Shown piece after piece: positions 53,849 to 63,618 of a stretch of 64,000 bases of DNA (its first letter is position 1; each line of letters begins with the position of its first letter). The position numbers and the translations under genes were made by a program. The DNA is from Rhodobacter sp. (lineage in GTDB: Bacteria > Pseudomonadota > Alphaproteobacteria > Rhodobacterales > Rhodobacteraceae): contig JASJDP010000016.1 in assembly GCA_030065095.1 (NCBI GenBank), positions 62,001 to 126,000 of the forward strand, read 5' to 3'. The notes beneath the pieces are model-generated. The model did not search any database and was not told the origin of the DNA. It was given only the letters and a program-made list of their open reading frames with translations.

Positions 53849-55219
53849 TTACGTCAAGGCCGCAAGAATCCGCGCCCAGCTCCGGATGCCCTTGTGGAAC
53901 GATTCGACGTCGTATTTCTCGTTCGGCGAGTGAATCAGATCGTCGTCCCGCCCGAACCCGATCAGCATCGACTCCATGCCCAGGATGTCCTTGAAATACC
54001 CCGCCACCGGGATCGATCCGCCGCTTCCGATGAACGCCGCGTCGCGCGGCCATTCGTCCGACAGCGCCTGCCTGGCCCTCTCAAAGGCCGGGTCCGTCGT
54101 CGACATCACCGAGGCCGGAGAGGCTCCGTGACCGGTGAACTCCACCGAGCAATCCGCCGGCACCATCCCCCGCACCATTGCGCGAAAGCTGTCGCGCAGT
54201 TTCAGCGGGTCCTGCGTCCCCACCAGGCGGAAACTGATCTTGGCCGACGCCTTGGACGGCAGCACCGTCTTGAATCCGTCGCCGGCATAGCCGCCCGAGA
54301 TCCCGTTCACCTCGCAGGTGGGCCGCGACCAGATCATCTCGAGCCCCGACCGCCCGGCCTCGCCCGCCTTCTGCGACAGTCCCACCTCGCCCAGAAACGC
54401 CGCCTCGTCGAAGCCGAGCGCCTCCCATTGGGCGCGGATGTCGTCGGGCAACTCCGGCACCCCATCGTAAAATCCCGGCACCGTCACACGGCCGGTCTCG
54501 TCGTGCAGCGCGGCGATGATCCGCGCCAGCACCCGGATCGGGTTCATCGCCATGCCGCCGTAGCTGCCGGAATGCAGGTCCTTGTCCGGCCCGGTGATCG
54601 TGATTTCCTCGCCCAGAAGCCCCCGCAGCATCGTGGTGATCGCCGGGGTCTCGGGATCGAAGAGCCCGGTATCGCAGATCAGCGCCAGATCGGCGCGCAG
54701 TTCGTCGGCATGCGCCTTCAGAAACGGCACCAGAGACGGCGAGCCGGATTCCTCCTCGCCCTCGAAGAAGAACGAGATTCGCGCCGGCAGCGATCCGTGC
54801 ACCGCCTTCCAGGCCCGGCAGGCCTCGACGAATGTCATCAGCTGGCCCTTGTCGTCCGAGGCGCCCCGGCCGCGGATCACGCGGCCCTTGGGCGTGTCCT
54901 GAAGCTCGGGGTCGAACGGGTCGCGGTGCCAAAGATCCAGCGGGTCCACTGGCTGCACGTCATAGTGGCCGTAGAACATCAGATGCGGACCGTCGCCCGG
55001 GGCATGGCCCACAACCATCGGGTGGCCGGTCGTCTGGCGCTTGGCGGCCTCGATCCCGAGGGTCTTCAGATCCTCCACCAACCAGTCCGCGGCGCCGTCC
55101 ACATCCGATTTGTAGGCGGGATCGGTCGAGATCGAGGGGATTCGCAAAAGGTGCATCAGCCGGTCGAGCGCGTCCGGCAAGTCGGAATCGATGCGGGAAA
55201 GAACGGTATCGAGGCTCAT
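53849..55219 (-). CDS. M20 family metallopeptidase (ArgE/DapE/CPG2-like)
   Basis: 456-residue zinc hydrolase. Metal-ligand regions include YGHYDVQPV near residue 83, GRGASDDKG near 114, EGEEESGSPS near 150 and the SGGSIPV segment near 415. An insert between the two lobes is the dimerisation domain. It removes a terminal residue or acyl group from peptides or N-acyl amino acids; the exact substrate is not assigned. The ATG at 55219 follows an AGGATGCC region. Confidence 0.87.
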   Translation of the reverse strand: MSLDTVLSRIDSDLPDALDRLMHLLRIPSISTDPAYKSDVDGAADWLVEDLKTLGIEAAKRQTTGHPMVVGHAPGDGPHLMFYGHYDVQPVDPLDLWHRDPFDPELQDTPKGRVIRGRGASDDKGQLMTFVEACRAWKAVHGSLPARISFFFEGEEESGSPSLVPFLKAHADELRADLALICDTGLFDPETPAITTMLRGLLGEEITITGPDKDLHSGSYGGMAMNPIRVLARIIAALHDETGRVTVPGFYDGVPELPDDIRAQWEALGFDEAAFLGEVGLSQKAGEAGRSGLEMIWSRPTCEVNGISGGYAGDGFKTVLPSKASAKISFRLVGTQDPLKLRDSFRAMVRGMVPADCSVEFTGHGASPASVMSTTDPAFERARQALSDEWPRDAAFIGSGGSIPVAGYFKDILGMESMLIGFGRDDDLIHSPNEKYDVESFHKGIRSWARILAALT

Positions 55220-55345
55220 GGCGGGGCATCCTTTGCAAGCGGTCGGGCGCGACGGTAACAGGCCGGCCGTCGGTGTCCAGAGACCGGCTGGGCAACGGCG
55301 CCGGCGCACGTTAGGTTGGCGGTCGGGAATGTAGTGGAGATGCCA

Positions 55346-55978
55346 ATGCGTCTGGCGGTCGGTTTCGCGATGGTGATCTTTCTGGCTCAGGCCGGCGCCA
55401 GGGCCGAGCCGATCGACGGCGACGAAGCCCGCAGGATGCTGTTCCAGACCAGGGGCTTTGCGGTCCAGATGGTCGAGGACAGCGGCCTTGACGGCACGCA
55501 TCTCGACTACATCCGGGCGCTGGTTAAGACCCGGGAATTCAAGTCCGCCGCGCATTATTACGGAGCGATCGCCCTATCGCCGGCGTATTTCGACAGGTTG
55601 GCGACGGAAGGCGCCGCCGCGGCGCTGTCGGGCCTGTTCCAGGTCTCCGACGGGCTGCACAGCCCCGACGCCGCATCGGCCGTGGCGCTCGATGCCTGCA
55701 ACAAGGCACGGCGGCAGGGTGAGGCAAAATGCGAGCTGGCGGCGCGGATCCTGCCGAAGCGGTGGAAGCCGCGGCCCGTGTCGCTGTCCTCGGATGCCAC
55801 CGCGGCCTTCACGCAATACCGCCGGGCCGATGCACCCAAGGCATTTGCGGTGTCGCGGCTGAGCAAAGCTTTTTCGGTTGTCTCGGGCGACGGGGCCAGC
55901 GAAACTGCGCTGGACCGGTGTAACCGCCAGGCCGCCGCGGCGGGGCGCCCGGGTTGCGAAATCGTGATAGAAGATTGA
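55346..55978 (+). CDS. Secreted hypothetical protein
   Basis: 210-residue protein with a signal peptide to about residue 19 (AGARAEP). It has several cysteines (ACNKARRQGEAKC near residue 116 and RCNRQAAAAGRPGC near 191), which may form disulfides. The DACNKAR and DRCNRQA segments look like a repeated motif. Not recognised. I chose the ATG at 55346 with GGAG upstream; other in-frame starts are 55340 and 55316. Confidence 0.7.
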   Translation: MRLAVGFAMVIFLAQAGARAEPIDGDEARRMLFQTRGFAVQMVEDSGLDGTHLDYIRALVKTREFKSAAHYYGAIALSPAYFDRLATEGAAAALSGLFQVSDGLHSPDAASAVALDACNKARRQGEAKCELAARILPKRWKPRPVSLSSDATAAFTQYRRADAPKAFAVSRLSKAFSVVSGDGASETALDRCNRQAAAAGRPGCEIVIED

Positions 55979-56078
55979 TCTATGTCATGGCGGCAAAAGG
56001 TACCAGTTTTTGAATATGATATTGGCAGGCACGATTTCGTGCTGATAGGGATGCAAGACCGGTTTTCGGGGGGACCTC

Positions 56079-57302
56079 GTGGATTATACCGCAAAGCTCG
56101 ATAGCGCGCTGCAGCGCCTGCACGACGAAGGGCGCTATCGCACCTTCATCGACATCGAACGCAAGAAGGGGGCGTTTCCGCACGCAACCTGGCGCAGGCC
56201 GGACGGGACGGAGTGTCCGGTCACGGTCTGGTGCGGCAACGACTATCTGGGCATGGGCCAGCATCCCGTGGTGCTGCAGGCGATGCACGAGGCGCTGGAT
56301 GCGACCGGCGCGGGGTCCGGCGGGACGCGCAACATCTCGGGCACGACGGTGTATCACAAGCGGCTGGAGGCGGAACTGGCCGACCTGCACGGCAAGGAAT
56401 CGGCGCTGCTCTTCACCTCGGCCTACATCGCGAACGACGCGACATTGTCCACGCTTCCGAAACTCTTCCCGGGGCTGATCATCTATTCGGACGAACTGAA
56501 CCATGCCTCGATGATCGAGGGCATCCGCCGCAATGGCGGGGCCAAGCGGATCTTCAAGCACAACGATCTGGACGATCTGCGCGCCAAGCTCGAGGCGGAC
56601 GATCCGGCCGCGCCGAAGCTGATCGCGTTCGAATCGGTCTACTCGATGGACGGCGACTTCGGGCCGATCGAGGCGCTTTGCGACCTGGCGGACGAGTTCG
56701 ACGCCTTGACCTATATCGACGAGGTCCATGCGGTCGGCATGTACGGCCCGCGCGGCGGCGGCGTTGCAGAGCGTGACCGGCTGATGCACCGGATCGATAT
56801 CGTCAATGGAACGCTCGCCAAGGCCTATGGCGTGATGGGCGGCTACATAGCCTCAAGCCACAAAATGTGCGACGCGATAAGGTCTTACGCGCCGGGCTTC
56901 ATTTTCACGACCTCGCTTCCACCGGCCGTGGCGGCCGGGGCGGCCGCCAGTGTGCGGCACCTCAAGGCCGACCAGGCCTTGCGGGAACGACACCAGACCC
57001 AGGCGAAGATCCTCAAGCTGCGGCTCAAGGGTCTGGGCCTGCCGATCATCGACCATGGCAGCCATATCGTTCCGGTGATCGTCGGCGATCCGGTTCACAC
57101 CAAACAGCTGTCCGACATGCTGCTGAACGACTACGGTATCTATGTACAGCCCATCAACTTTCCCACCGTCCCGCGCGGGACCGAGCGCCTGCGGTTTACG
57201 CCCTCGCCGGTGCACGGGCCGGACGAGATGGACAAGCTGATCCGGGCGCTCGACGGGCTCTGGTCGCATTGCGCGCTTAATCGCCAAGATTTGACCGCCT
57301 GA
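56079..57302 (+). CDS. hemA: 5-aminolevulinate synthase
   Basis: 407-residue PLP enzyme that condenses glycine and succinyl-CoA (Shemin pathway). The PLP lysine is K248 in [11 protein letters not shown]; the glycine-rich [10 protein letters not shown] and the [12 protein letters not shown] segment are present. It supplies heme and other tetrapyrroles. The GTG start follows a GGGGGGACC region. A degenerate FnrL-like sequence is upstream (see rejected list). Confidence 0.93.
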   Translation: MDYTAKLDSALQRLHDEGRYRTFIDIERKKGAFPHATWRRPDGTECPVTVWCGNDYLGMGQHPVVLQAMHEALDATGAGSGGTRNISGTTVYHKRLEAELADLHGKESALLFTSAYIANDATLSTLPKLFPGLIIYSDELNHASMIEGIRRNGGAKRIFKHNDLDDLRAKLEADDPAAPKLIAFESVYSMDGDFGPIEALCDLADEFDALTYIDEVHAVGMYGPRGGGVAERDRLMHRIDIVNGTLAKAYGVMGGYIASSHKMCDAIRSYAPGFIFTTSLPPAVAAGAAASVRHLKADQALRERHQTQAKILKLRLKGLGLPIIDHGSHIVPVIVGDPVHTKQLSDMLLNDYGIYVQPINFPTVPRGTERLRFTPSPVHGPDEMDKLIRALDGLWSHCALNRQDLTA

Positions 57303-57411
57303 TCGTTCTGCGGGTGCATTGACCCGGGCCCTATGCTAACGTCTTGTTAAATCAAACGTGAAGGGCGAATCGCCTTTCATATGGGGACGCGTAACACTTG
57401 GGGCAGGGGGC

Positions 57412-58617
57412 ATGATCGGGCGACGCACCGAACCTCCCACGGATACCACGGAAGAGCTGAAAGGCTTTGACGACTATGACCTGCGCCTTGGCGATGTCAT
57501 GCGCGGAGAACGTGCGACTCTGGGCAAGTCGCTGCTGGACGTACAGCGTGAGCTGAAGATCAAGGCGACCTATATCGCCGCGATCGAAAACTCCGACCCC
57601 AGCGCGTTCGAAACCCCGGGCTTCATTGCCGGCTATGTGCGGTCCTATGCGCGTTATCTCGGGCTCGATCCCGAATGGGCTTACGGAAAATTCTGTGAAG
57701 AGGGCAACTTCACCGTGGCCCACGGGCTGTCGGCGGAGGCGGCGGGCAAGCGTGCGGGCCGCGCGGATGTGCCGGCGCGGCAGACCAAGGCCGCGGACCC
57801 CTTTGTGAACCCCAACACGCCTTTCGTGCCGCGGGGCGAGGCATTCCTGTCGCGGATCGAGCCCGGTGCGCTTGGATCTTCGCTGGTGCTGGTTGCGCTG
57901 ATCGGCGCGATCGGCTTTGGCGGCTGGTCCGTGCTGCAAGAGGTTCAGAAGGTACAATTCACGCCGGTTGACCAGACGCCGGGGGTGGTGGCCGAGGTGG
58001 ACCCGCTGGCGCCGTCGGACGGTCTGGCCGTGACGGAAACCGCGGGGCTTCGGCCGCCGCCGGCAGAGGCGCTCGACCGGCTTTATCGGCCGCAGGCCCT
58101 GGAAGTCCCGGTGCTGACCAAGCGCGACGGACCCATCGCGGCGCTCGACCCCGAGGCGGTCGGCACGCTGGTGGAGCTGGGTGAAGATAAACGCGAGATC
58201 ACTTTGGCCGGGGGGGAAACGGCTGCGCCGGTTGCGGCTGTGCCGGATGAAACGCCGATCCAGGTGGTGGCCAGTGCGGCGCCTGAGGTCATGCTGTTCG
58301 CGGTCCGGCCGTCCTGGGTCCGGGTCAGGGGCGCCGACGGCACGGTTCTTTTTGAAAAGATCCTCGATGCGGGCGAGAAATACGTGCTTCCGAAGACCGA
58401 GGAACCGCCGTTTTTGCGGACCGGGAATGCCGGGTCGGTGTATTTTGCCGTGAACGGCGAAACCTACGGTCCCGCCGGTCCGGGGCCGTCGGTGGTCAAG
58501 GACGTCTCGTTGGGGCCCGATGACCTGAAGGCGGCCTATGCGGTCGCGGACGTCGACAGCGACCGGGATCTTGCGAAGTTCGCGGCGATTGCCGAGGCGT
58601 TGGAGACCGCCGAATAG
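57412..58617 (+). CDS. RodZ-like helix-turn-helix membrane protein (DUF4115)
   Basis: 401-residue protein. The N-terminal helix-turn-helix domain (LRLGDVMRGERATLGKSLLDVQREL, about 29-53, then TYIAAIENSD) is followed by a linker, a single transmembrane helix at about 165-182 (SSLVLVALIGAIGFGG) and a periplasmic C-terminal domain with the DUF4115 fold (VRPSWVRVRGADGT near 302). It is probably a cell-shape or envelope factor. The ATG at 57412 has GGGGG upstream. It precedes ispG by 74 nt. Confidence 0.82.
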   Translation: MIGRRTEPPTDTTEELKGFDDYDLRLGDVMRGERATLGKSLLDVQRELKIKATYIAAIENSDPSAFETPGFIAGYVRSYARYLGLDPEWAYGKFCEEGNFTVAHGLSAEAAGKRAGRADVPARQTKAADPFVNPNTPFVPRGEAFLSRIEPGALGSSLVLVALIGAIGFGGWSVLQEVQKVQFTPVDQTPGVVAEVDPLAPSDGLAVTETAGLRPPPAEALDRLYRPQALEVPVLTKRDGPIAALDPEAVGTLVELGEDKREITLAGGETAAPVAAVPDETPIQVVASAAPEVMLFAVRPSWVRVRGADGTVLFEKILDAGEKYVLPKTEEPPFLRTGNAGSVYFAVNGETYGPAGPGPSVVKDVSLGPDDLKAAYAVADVDSDRDLAKFAAIAEALETAE

Positions 58618-58691
58618 TCGGCTTTCCGTTGCCAGGCACGGCTTTGGCGCCTATCTTTCCTGTCAACCTGATCTGACAGAGTGCAGCGAAG

Positions 58692-59825
58692 ATGTCGCTC
58701 AATCACGTGCGCCCGTGGCGCAATATCTACCGCCGCAAATCGCGGCAGATCTTCGTGGGCCCGGTCCCGGTGGGCGGCGATGCGCCGATCGCGGTGCAGA
58801 CGATGACGAACACCGACACCTCGGATGTGGCGGCCACGGTGGCGCAGGTGCAGGCCTGTGCCGAGGCGGGGGCCGATATCGTGCGGGTGTCGACGCCGGA
58901 CGAGGCCAGCACGCGCGCCCTGCGCGAGATCGTGCGGGAAAGCCCGGTGCCGATCGTGGCGGATATCCACTTCCACTACAAACGCGCCATCGAGGCGGCC
59001 GAGGCCGGCGCGGCGTGTTTGCGGATCAACCCCGGCAATATCGGCGATGCGGTCCGGGTGCGCGAGGTGATCAAGGCGGCAAAGGATCACGGCTGTTCGA
59101 TGCGGATCGGCGTGAACGCCGGATCGCTGGAAAGGCACCTGCTGGAAAAGTATGCCGAGCCGTGCCCCGAGGCGATGGTGGAGTCCGGGCTCGAGCACAT
59201 CCGGATCCTTGAGGACAACGATTTCCATGAATTCAAGATCAGCGTGAAGGCATCGGATGTGTTTCTGGCGGCCGCCGCGTATCAGGGGATTGCCGAGGCG
59301 ACCGATGCACCGATCCATCTGGGGATTACCGAGGCTGGCGGGTTCGTCAGCGGGACGATCAAATCGGCGATCGGGCTGGGGAATTTACTCTGGATGGGGA
59401 TCGGCGACACGCTGCGGGTGTCGCTGTCGGCCGATCCGGTGGAGGAGGTGAAGGTCGGGTTCGAGATCCTGAAGGCGCTGGGGCTGCGGCACCGGGGGGT
59501 GAACATCATTTCCTGCCCGTCCTGCGCGCGCCAGGGCTTCGACGTGATCAAGACGGTCGAGACGCTGGAAACCCGGCTTGCGCATATCCACACGCCCATG
59601 TCGCTGTCGATCATCGGCTGCGTCGTGAACGGGCCGGGCGAGGCGCTGATGACCGATATCGGGTTCACCGGCGGCGGCGCCGGGTCGGGGATGGTGTATC
59701 TGGCGGGCAAGCAGAGCCACAAGCTGTCAAACGACCAGATGATCGATCACATCGTCGAACAGGTCGAGCGGAAAGCGGCCGAGATCGAGGCGGACAAGGC
59801 GGCGGCGGAGCAGGCCGCGGAATAG
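58692..59825 (+). CDS. ispG: Flavodoxin-dependent HMBPP synthase IspG
   Basis: 377-residue 4Fe-4S enzyme of the MEP isoprenoid pathway. N-terminal TIM-barrel motifs [12 protein letters not shown] and [12 protein letters not shown] are present; cluster cysteines lie at C275 and C278 (CPSC) and C310 ([12 protein letters not shown]). It ends in a lysine/alanine-rich tail. It lies downstream of the RodZ-like gene, as in related genomes. Confidence 0.93.
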   Translation: MSLNHVRPWRNIYRRKSRQIFVGPVPVGGDAPIAVQTMTNTDTSDVAATVAQVQACAEAGADIVRVSTPDEASTRALREIVRESPVPIVADIHFHYKRAIEAAEAGAACLRINPGNIGDAVRVREVIKAAKDHGCSMRIGVNAGSLERHLLEKYAEPCPEAMVESGLEHIRILEDNDFHEFKISVKASDVFLAAAAYQGIAEATDAPIHLGITEAGGFVSGTIKSAIGLGNLLWMGIGDTLRVSLSADPVEEVKVGFEILKALGLRHRGVNIISCPSCARQGFDVIKTVETLETRLAHIHTPMSLSIIGCVVNGPGEALMTDIGFTGGGAGSGMVYLAGKQSHKLSNDQMIDHIVEQVERKAAEIEADKAAAEQAAE

Positions 59826-59891
59826 AGTCTGCGTCAGGCACCGAAGCAGCCTCGCAAGGTTCTTGGCCCTGATCCGGTCGCCGGCGGCGCG

Positions 59892-61106
59892 TCACTGGCG
59901 GGCTTGAAGTTGCGCCAGCGGTCCCGGGGTTTCGCGGATCGGCAGATGGATCAGGGTGGCCAGAAGGCTGAGGGCGACGGCCGTCCACCACATCGGCGTG
60001 TAATCCTGGTAGAGGTCGAAGATGCGCCCACCCAGCCAGGCGCCGAGGAAGCTGCCCGCCTGGTGGCTGAGAAAGACGAGGCCCACCAGGGTCGACAGAT
60101 AGCCGAGGCCTTGCGTCTGGGCCACCAGCCCGGTGGTCAGCGGTACGGTGGACAGCCACAACAGCCCCATGATGGCCGAGAAGACGATGACGCTGGCCGG
60201 CGAGAGCGGGATCAGTATGAAGGCCAGGATCACCACCGCGCGGGCAAAGTAGATGCCGGCCAGAACTTTCTTCTTCGACAGGACCTGCCCCGACCACCCG
60301 GACGCGAAGGAGCCGGCGATGTTGAAGAGCCCGATCAGCGCCAGCGACCAGCCGCCGATCGCGGCGGCCAGACCGTTGTCGACGATATAGGCCGGCAGGT
60401 GGGTCTGGATGAAGGCGACGTGAAAGCCGCAGACGAAGAAGCCGAAGAACAGCAGGACGAAGGCGCGGTCGTGGAACGCGGTCCGAACGGCTGTGGCAAA
60501 GGTGCCGGACCCGACGGCGGCGGTCGGGGTCGAGACGCGGGCAATGAAGACCAGCGCGGGCAGGATCAGCAAAAAGCTGGCGGCGATGACGAAGATCGCT
60601 CCGTTCCAGCCGAGCCACGCAATCAGACCCAGCGATCCCGGCGCGGCGGCGAACATGCCCGTCGAGGCGGCGGCGGTGCCAAGCCCCATGACGAAGCTGC
60701 GCCGCGCTGGCGGAACGATCTTGCCGAGGGCGACGATGACCACGGGAAAGGAGCAGGCGCCGGTGCCGATGCCGACGACCACGCCGGTTGCGACGAACAG
60801 GGCTGGGTCGGTCACCACGCCGCGCAGGAAGAAACCCAAAGCCGCGGTCACGGCGCCGAAGGCCAGAACGCGGGCCGTGCCACGCCGGTCGGCAACCATC
60901 CCGGCCACAGGCTGCGTCAGCCCCCAGCAAAGCAGCTGCACCGCCAGTGACAGTGAAAACACCTCGCGCCCCCAGCCCATCGCCTCGGTCATCGGGCGCA
61001 GGAAGACGCCGAATGCCGCCGAAAAGCCGAAGCCGATAAACGCGACAAGGCAGCCCGCGGTGATGGCGGCGGTCACGCTGCCGGGCTGGGACTGGGCGTC
61101 TGTCAT
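59892..61106 (-). CDS. MFS transporter
   Basis: 404-residue secondary transporter with about twelve hydrophobic segments and the loop signature GMVADRRGTARVLAFG between helices 2 and 3. It resembles monocarboxylate or oxalate/formate-type MFS permeases, but the solute cannot be assigned. It converges on ispG, 66 nt between stops. Confidence 0.87.
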   Translation of the reverse strand: MTDAQSQPGSVTAAITAGCLVAFIGFGFSAAFGVFLRPMTEAMGWGREVFSLSLAVQLLCWGLTQPVAGMVADRRGTARVLAFGAVTAALGFFLRGVVTDPALFVATGVVVGIGTGACSFPVVIVALGKIVPPARRSFVMGLGTAAASTGMFAAAPGSLGLIAWLGWNGAIFVIAASFLLILPALVFIARVSTPTAAVGSGTFATAVRTAFHDRAFVLLFFGFFVCGFHVAFIQTHLPAYIVDNGLAAAIGGWSLALIGLFNIAGSFASGWSGQVLSKKKVLAGIYFARAVVILAFILIPLSPASVIVFSAIMGLLWLSTVPLTTGLVAQTQGLGYLSTLVGLVFLSHQAGSFLGAWLGGRIFDLYQDYTPMWWTAVALSLLATLIHLPIRETPGPLAQLQARQ

Positions 61107-61453
61107 GGTGGGCCTTTCGGGCGGTGCGTTTGGCTTGGATCAGGTCTTAGTGCAGGTCGGTGGAATGGGGAAGCGTTTGGTGGTCTTGGTATGTGGCGGC
61201 GATCGCCCCGCCCCCGCGCGGATTCAAGGAGCGCAGCCCCGCCGCGCCATCGCCGCCCCGCCCCGGAGGGGAGGCGATTTGCTGACGGTGCGTATCGGAT
61301 TGAATTCGTTCGGACTTTGCCGGGATACATCGAGCCGTTCACAGGTTCGGCTCGCCTCCCCGCGGGTCGGCGACGGCCCGGCTCGTCTCAGGATGGCCGA
61401 CGTCCCCTCCAGGCCAGGAGCCGCCGCATTGGCCTTTCGGCCACCCGCGGGGG
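61107..61453. other. Intergenic region between DsbA-like and MFS genes
   Basis: A 347-nt GC-rich stretch between the MFS start and the DsbA-like stop. I see no supported gene; the open frames across it are arginine- and proline-rich shadows. It should contain the MFS promoter. Confidence 0.4.
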
Positions 61454-62215
61454 TCAGCCCTCGGCGCGCAGCTCTTCGACCACGTCGCGCATGGCCTCCA
61501 GCGGGGCATAGCCACGCAGCATCTCGGTCTCGAAGATGAAGCTGGGCGTCCCGTTGATCTGCAGCCGCTGGGCCAGTTGGCGGTTCTGGGCGATCTGATC
61601 TTGCACGACGTCGGAATTCATCGCGTCGAACACGCTGGGGGTGTCGTAGCCAAGCTGTTCGGACAGGTCCGACAGAGACGCCTCGCTGATTTCGCCGCGC
61701 AGGGTCATGAGCGTGTCATGCGTTTCAAGATAGGCCTCGGGACCTTCCACCTCCTTTACCGCGATGGCAAAGCGCGAGGCCAGCACCGACTGTTCGCCGA
61801 GGATCGGAAATTCCTTGATGATATAGCGGATATTGCCGTCGGAGGCGATCAGCTCGGTGACTTCGGGATGCGCGCGCTTGCAGTAGCCGCAGCGGTAATC
61901 GAGGAATTCGACCACGGTGATGTCGCCGTCGGGATTGCCGCCGACATAGGAATAGCCGTCGTTGAAGATCGACTCGGCATTGACCTGCACCAGTTCGATG
62001 TCACCGGCGGCCTGTTCGGCGGCCTGGCGCTCTTCCAGCACGTCGATCGCCTCGAGCAGCACTTCGGGATTGTCCATCAGATAGGCGCGGATCTCTGCGC
62101 GGAAGACTTCCCGCTCTGCGTCCGTCATGGCGTTCATATCGAAGGCGGCCAGCGGCGCGGCCAGCAGGGCGACCAGGCCCGATGCGGCAAAAGTCTTTAG
62201 GCTAAACATCTTCAT
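61454..62215 (-). CDS. DsbA family thiol-disulfide oxidoreductase
   Basis: 253-residue periplasmic protein with a signal peptide to about residue 24. The thioredoxin-fold active site is C109-G-Y-C112; the cis-proline loop is NGTPSFIFE. A roughly 70-residue helical N-terminal domain (about 27-95) precedes it, as in Com1/ScsC-like members that may oligomerise. The ATG overlaps the protease stop by 4 bp, so it is the second gene of that pair. It likely oxidises or isomerises disulfides in exported proteins. Confidence 0.88.
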   Translation of the reverse strand: MKMFSLKTFAASGLVALLAAPLAAFDMNAMTDAEREVFRAEIRAYLMDNPEVLLEAIDVLEERQAAEQAAGDIELVQVNAESIFNDGYSYVGGNPDGDITVVEFLDYRCGYCKRAHPEVTELIASDGNIRYIIKEFPILGEQSVLASRFAIAVKEVEGPEAYLETHDTLMTLRGEISEASLSDLSEQLGYDTPSVFDAMNSDVVQDQIAQNRQLAQRLQINGTPSFIFETEMLRGYAPLEAMRDVVEELRAEG

Positions 62216-63561
62216 TTTCTCCGTTTCCCGGCACTTCGGGCCGCGTTTAACACATCCTGGGCGCGGTTCCAGCCGGGCGATCCGCGGGGCAACAGCCCCT
62301 CGGCCCGCTTGGCGTGGACCGCGGCGGTTTCAAGGTTTCCAAGCAGGGCGTAGCGTTCGGCCGTGGCCAGCGAGGCCATGCCATTGTTGCCGGTCTTGGC
62401 ATAGGCGACGGCGAGGTCGCGCATCATGCGGGGGTCCTGGGTGTCGCGCGACCGGGCCCGTTCCAGCGCGTTCAGCGCACGGCGGTTGCCATCGGCGGTT
62501 TTCAGCGCCAGAAGCGCCCGGCCATAGCCGGCCAGGATCAGCGGCTCGTTCGGGGCGGCGTTGACGGCGGCGCCGTAGGCGGCGACGGCGCCGCGGAAAT
62601 CCTTGGATTCAAGCAGGATCTGGCCCTTCAGGTCCAGGATATAGGGGTCGCCGGGGCGCTGCACGGCAAGGCGGTTGATCTCGGCGACGGCCCTGGCACG
62701 ATCGGGGATACGGTGATAGGCAACGGCGCGGCGCATCCGGGCGATGTCGGATGTGTCGTTTTTGTCGATCCGGCGCAGGGTCCAGCCCGGATTGCGCAAG
62801 AAGGCGCCGAGCTTGCCCTTGGCGCGCAGGAACCAGTAATCGGCGGTGGGGTCGTCCTTTGTCCGGTTCTTGTAGGCCGCGACATAGCCTTTGACCGCCC
62901 GGATCCGGTCACGCGTCAGCGGGTGGGTGCGCACGTACGGGTCCTGACGGCCGGGGGTCAGAAGTTCCTGGCCCCGAAAGAGATCGAGAACGTCGTTCAT
63001 CGCCGTCGGGTCGATGCCGCGCATGGCCATATAGCGCAGCGCGGCCTGGTCGGCCGAGGCTTCTTCGGCGCGGGTATGGGCGAAAAACAGCCGCTGCGCG
63101 CTGGAAGAAGTGCCGAGCGCGATACCGGCGGCGGCCTCGGCGTTACCGGTTGCGGCACCGGCGGCCAGCGACAGAAGCAGGCCGAATTTCGCCGCGTTGG
63201 AGGCGACGCGCTGGTTCGAGAGGCGGCGCGTGATATGGCCGTTGGCGATATGGGCGGCCTCGTGCGCGAGTACGGCCTGCAGCTCCTCGGCGCGGTTCAT
63301 GCGCAAAAGCAGGCCGGAGTGGATCAGGATGTGGCGGCTGTCGACGACGAAGGCGTTGAGCTTGTCGTCTCTGACGATCAGGACGCGGATATTGCCGGGG
63401 CTGAGGCCGGCGGCGGTCAGGACCGGCGCGGCGAGCTTGCGCAGCGAGTACTCGATATCCGGATCGCGGATCAGCGTGATGGCCTGGGCGGGCAGCGCGA
63501 TGCAAAGCAGCAAAAGCGCAGCCAGGGCTGCGCGTGCGCCTCTTGCCAGATTGCCCGCCAT
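62212..63561 (-). CDS. M48 family metalloprotease with TPR region (BepA-like)
   Basis: 449-residue periplasmic zinc protease with a signal peptide to about residue 27. The catalytic HEAAH is at residues 100-104, with the third ligand in EEASADQAA near 170. Residues about 280-440 have helical TPR-like repeats. The order protease-then-TPR matches BepA/YfgC, which checks outer-membrane proteins. I chose the ATG at 63561; the longer frame starts in the intergenic region. It overlaps the DsbA-like gene by 4 bp. Confidence 0.88.
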   Translation of the reverse strand: MAGNLARGARAALAALLLLCIALPAQAITLIRDPDIEYSLRKLAAPVLTAAGLSPGNIRVLIVRDDKLNAFVVDSRHILIHSGLLLRMNRAEELQAVLAHEAAHIANGHITRRLSNQRVASNAAKFGLLLSLAAGAATGNAEAAAGIALGTSSSAQRLFFAHTRAEEASADQAALRYMAMRGIDPTAMNDVLDLFRGQELLTPGRQDPYVRTHPLTRDRIRAVKGYVAAYKNRTKDDPTADYWFLRAKGKLGAFLRNPGWTLRRIDKNDTSDIARMRRAVAYHRIPDRARAVAEINRLAVQRPGDPYILDLKGQILLESKDFRGAVAAYGAAVNAAPNEPLILAGYGRALLALKTADGNRRALNALERARSRDTQDPRMMRDLAVAYAKTGNNGMASLATAERYALLGNLETAAVHAKRAEGLLPRGSPGWNRAQDVLNAARSAGKRRK

Positions 63562-63618
63562 TGACTGTCTGCCTCTCCGGGTGCAGGTCCTGCCGTGAAG
63601 GACCATAGAGAGGAAGTC

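Noticed and set aside
55975-55988. FnrL-like site TTGATCTATGTCAT before hemA
   Set aside because: The first half matches TTGAT but the second half (GTCAT against ATCAA) has two of five mismatches, and it overlaps the end of the upstream gene. Too weak to call.
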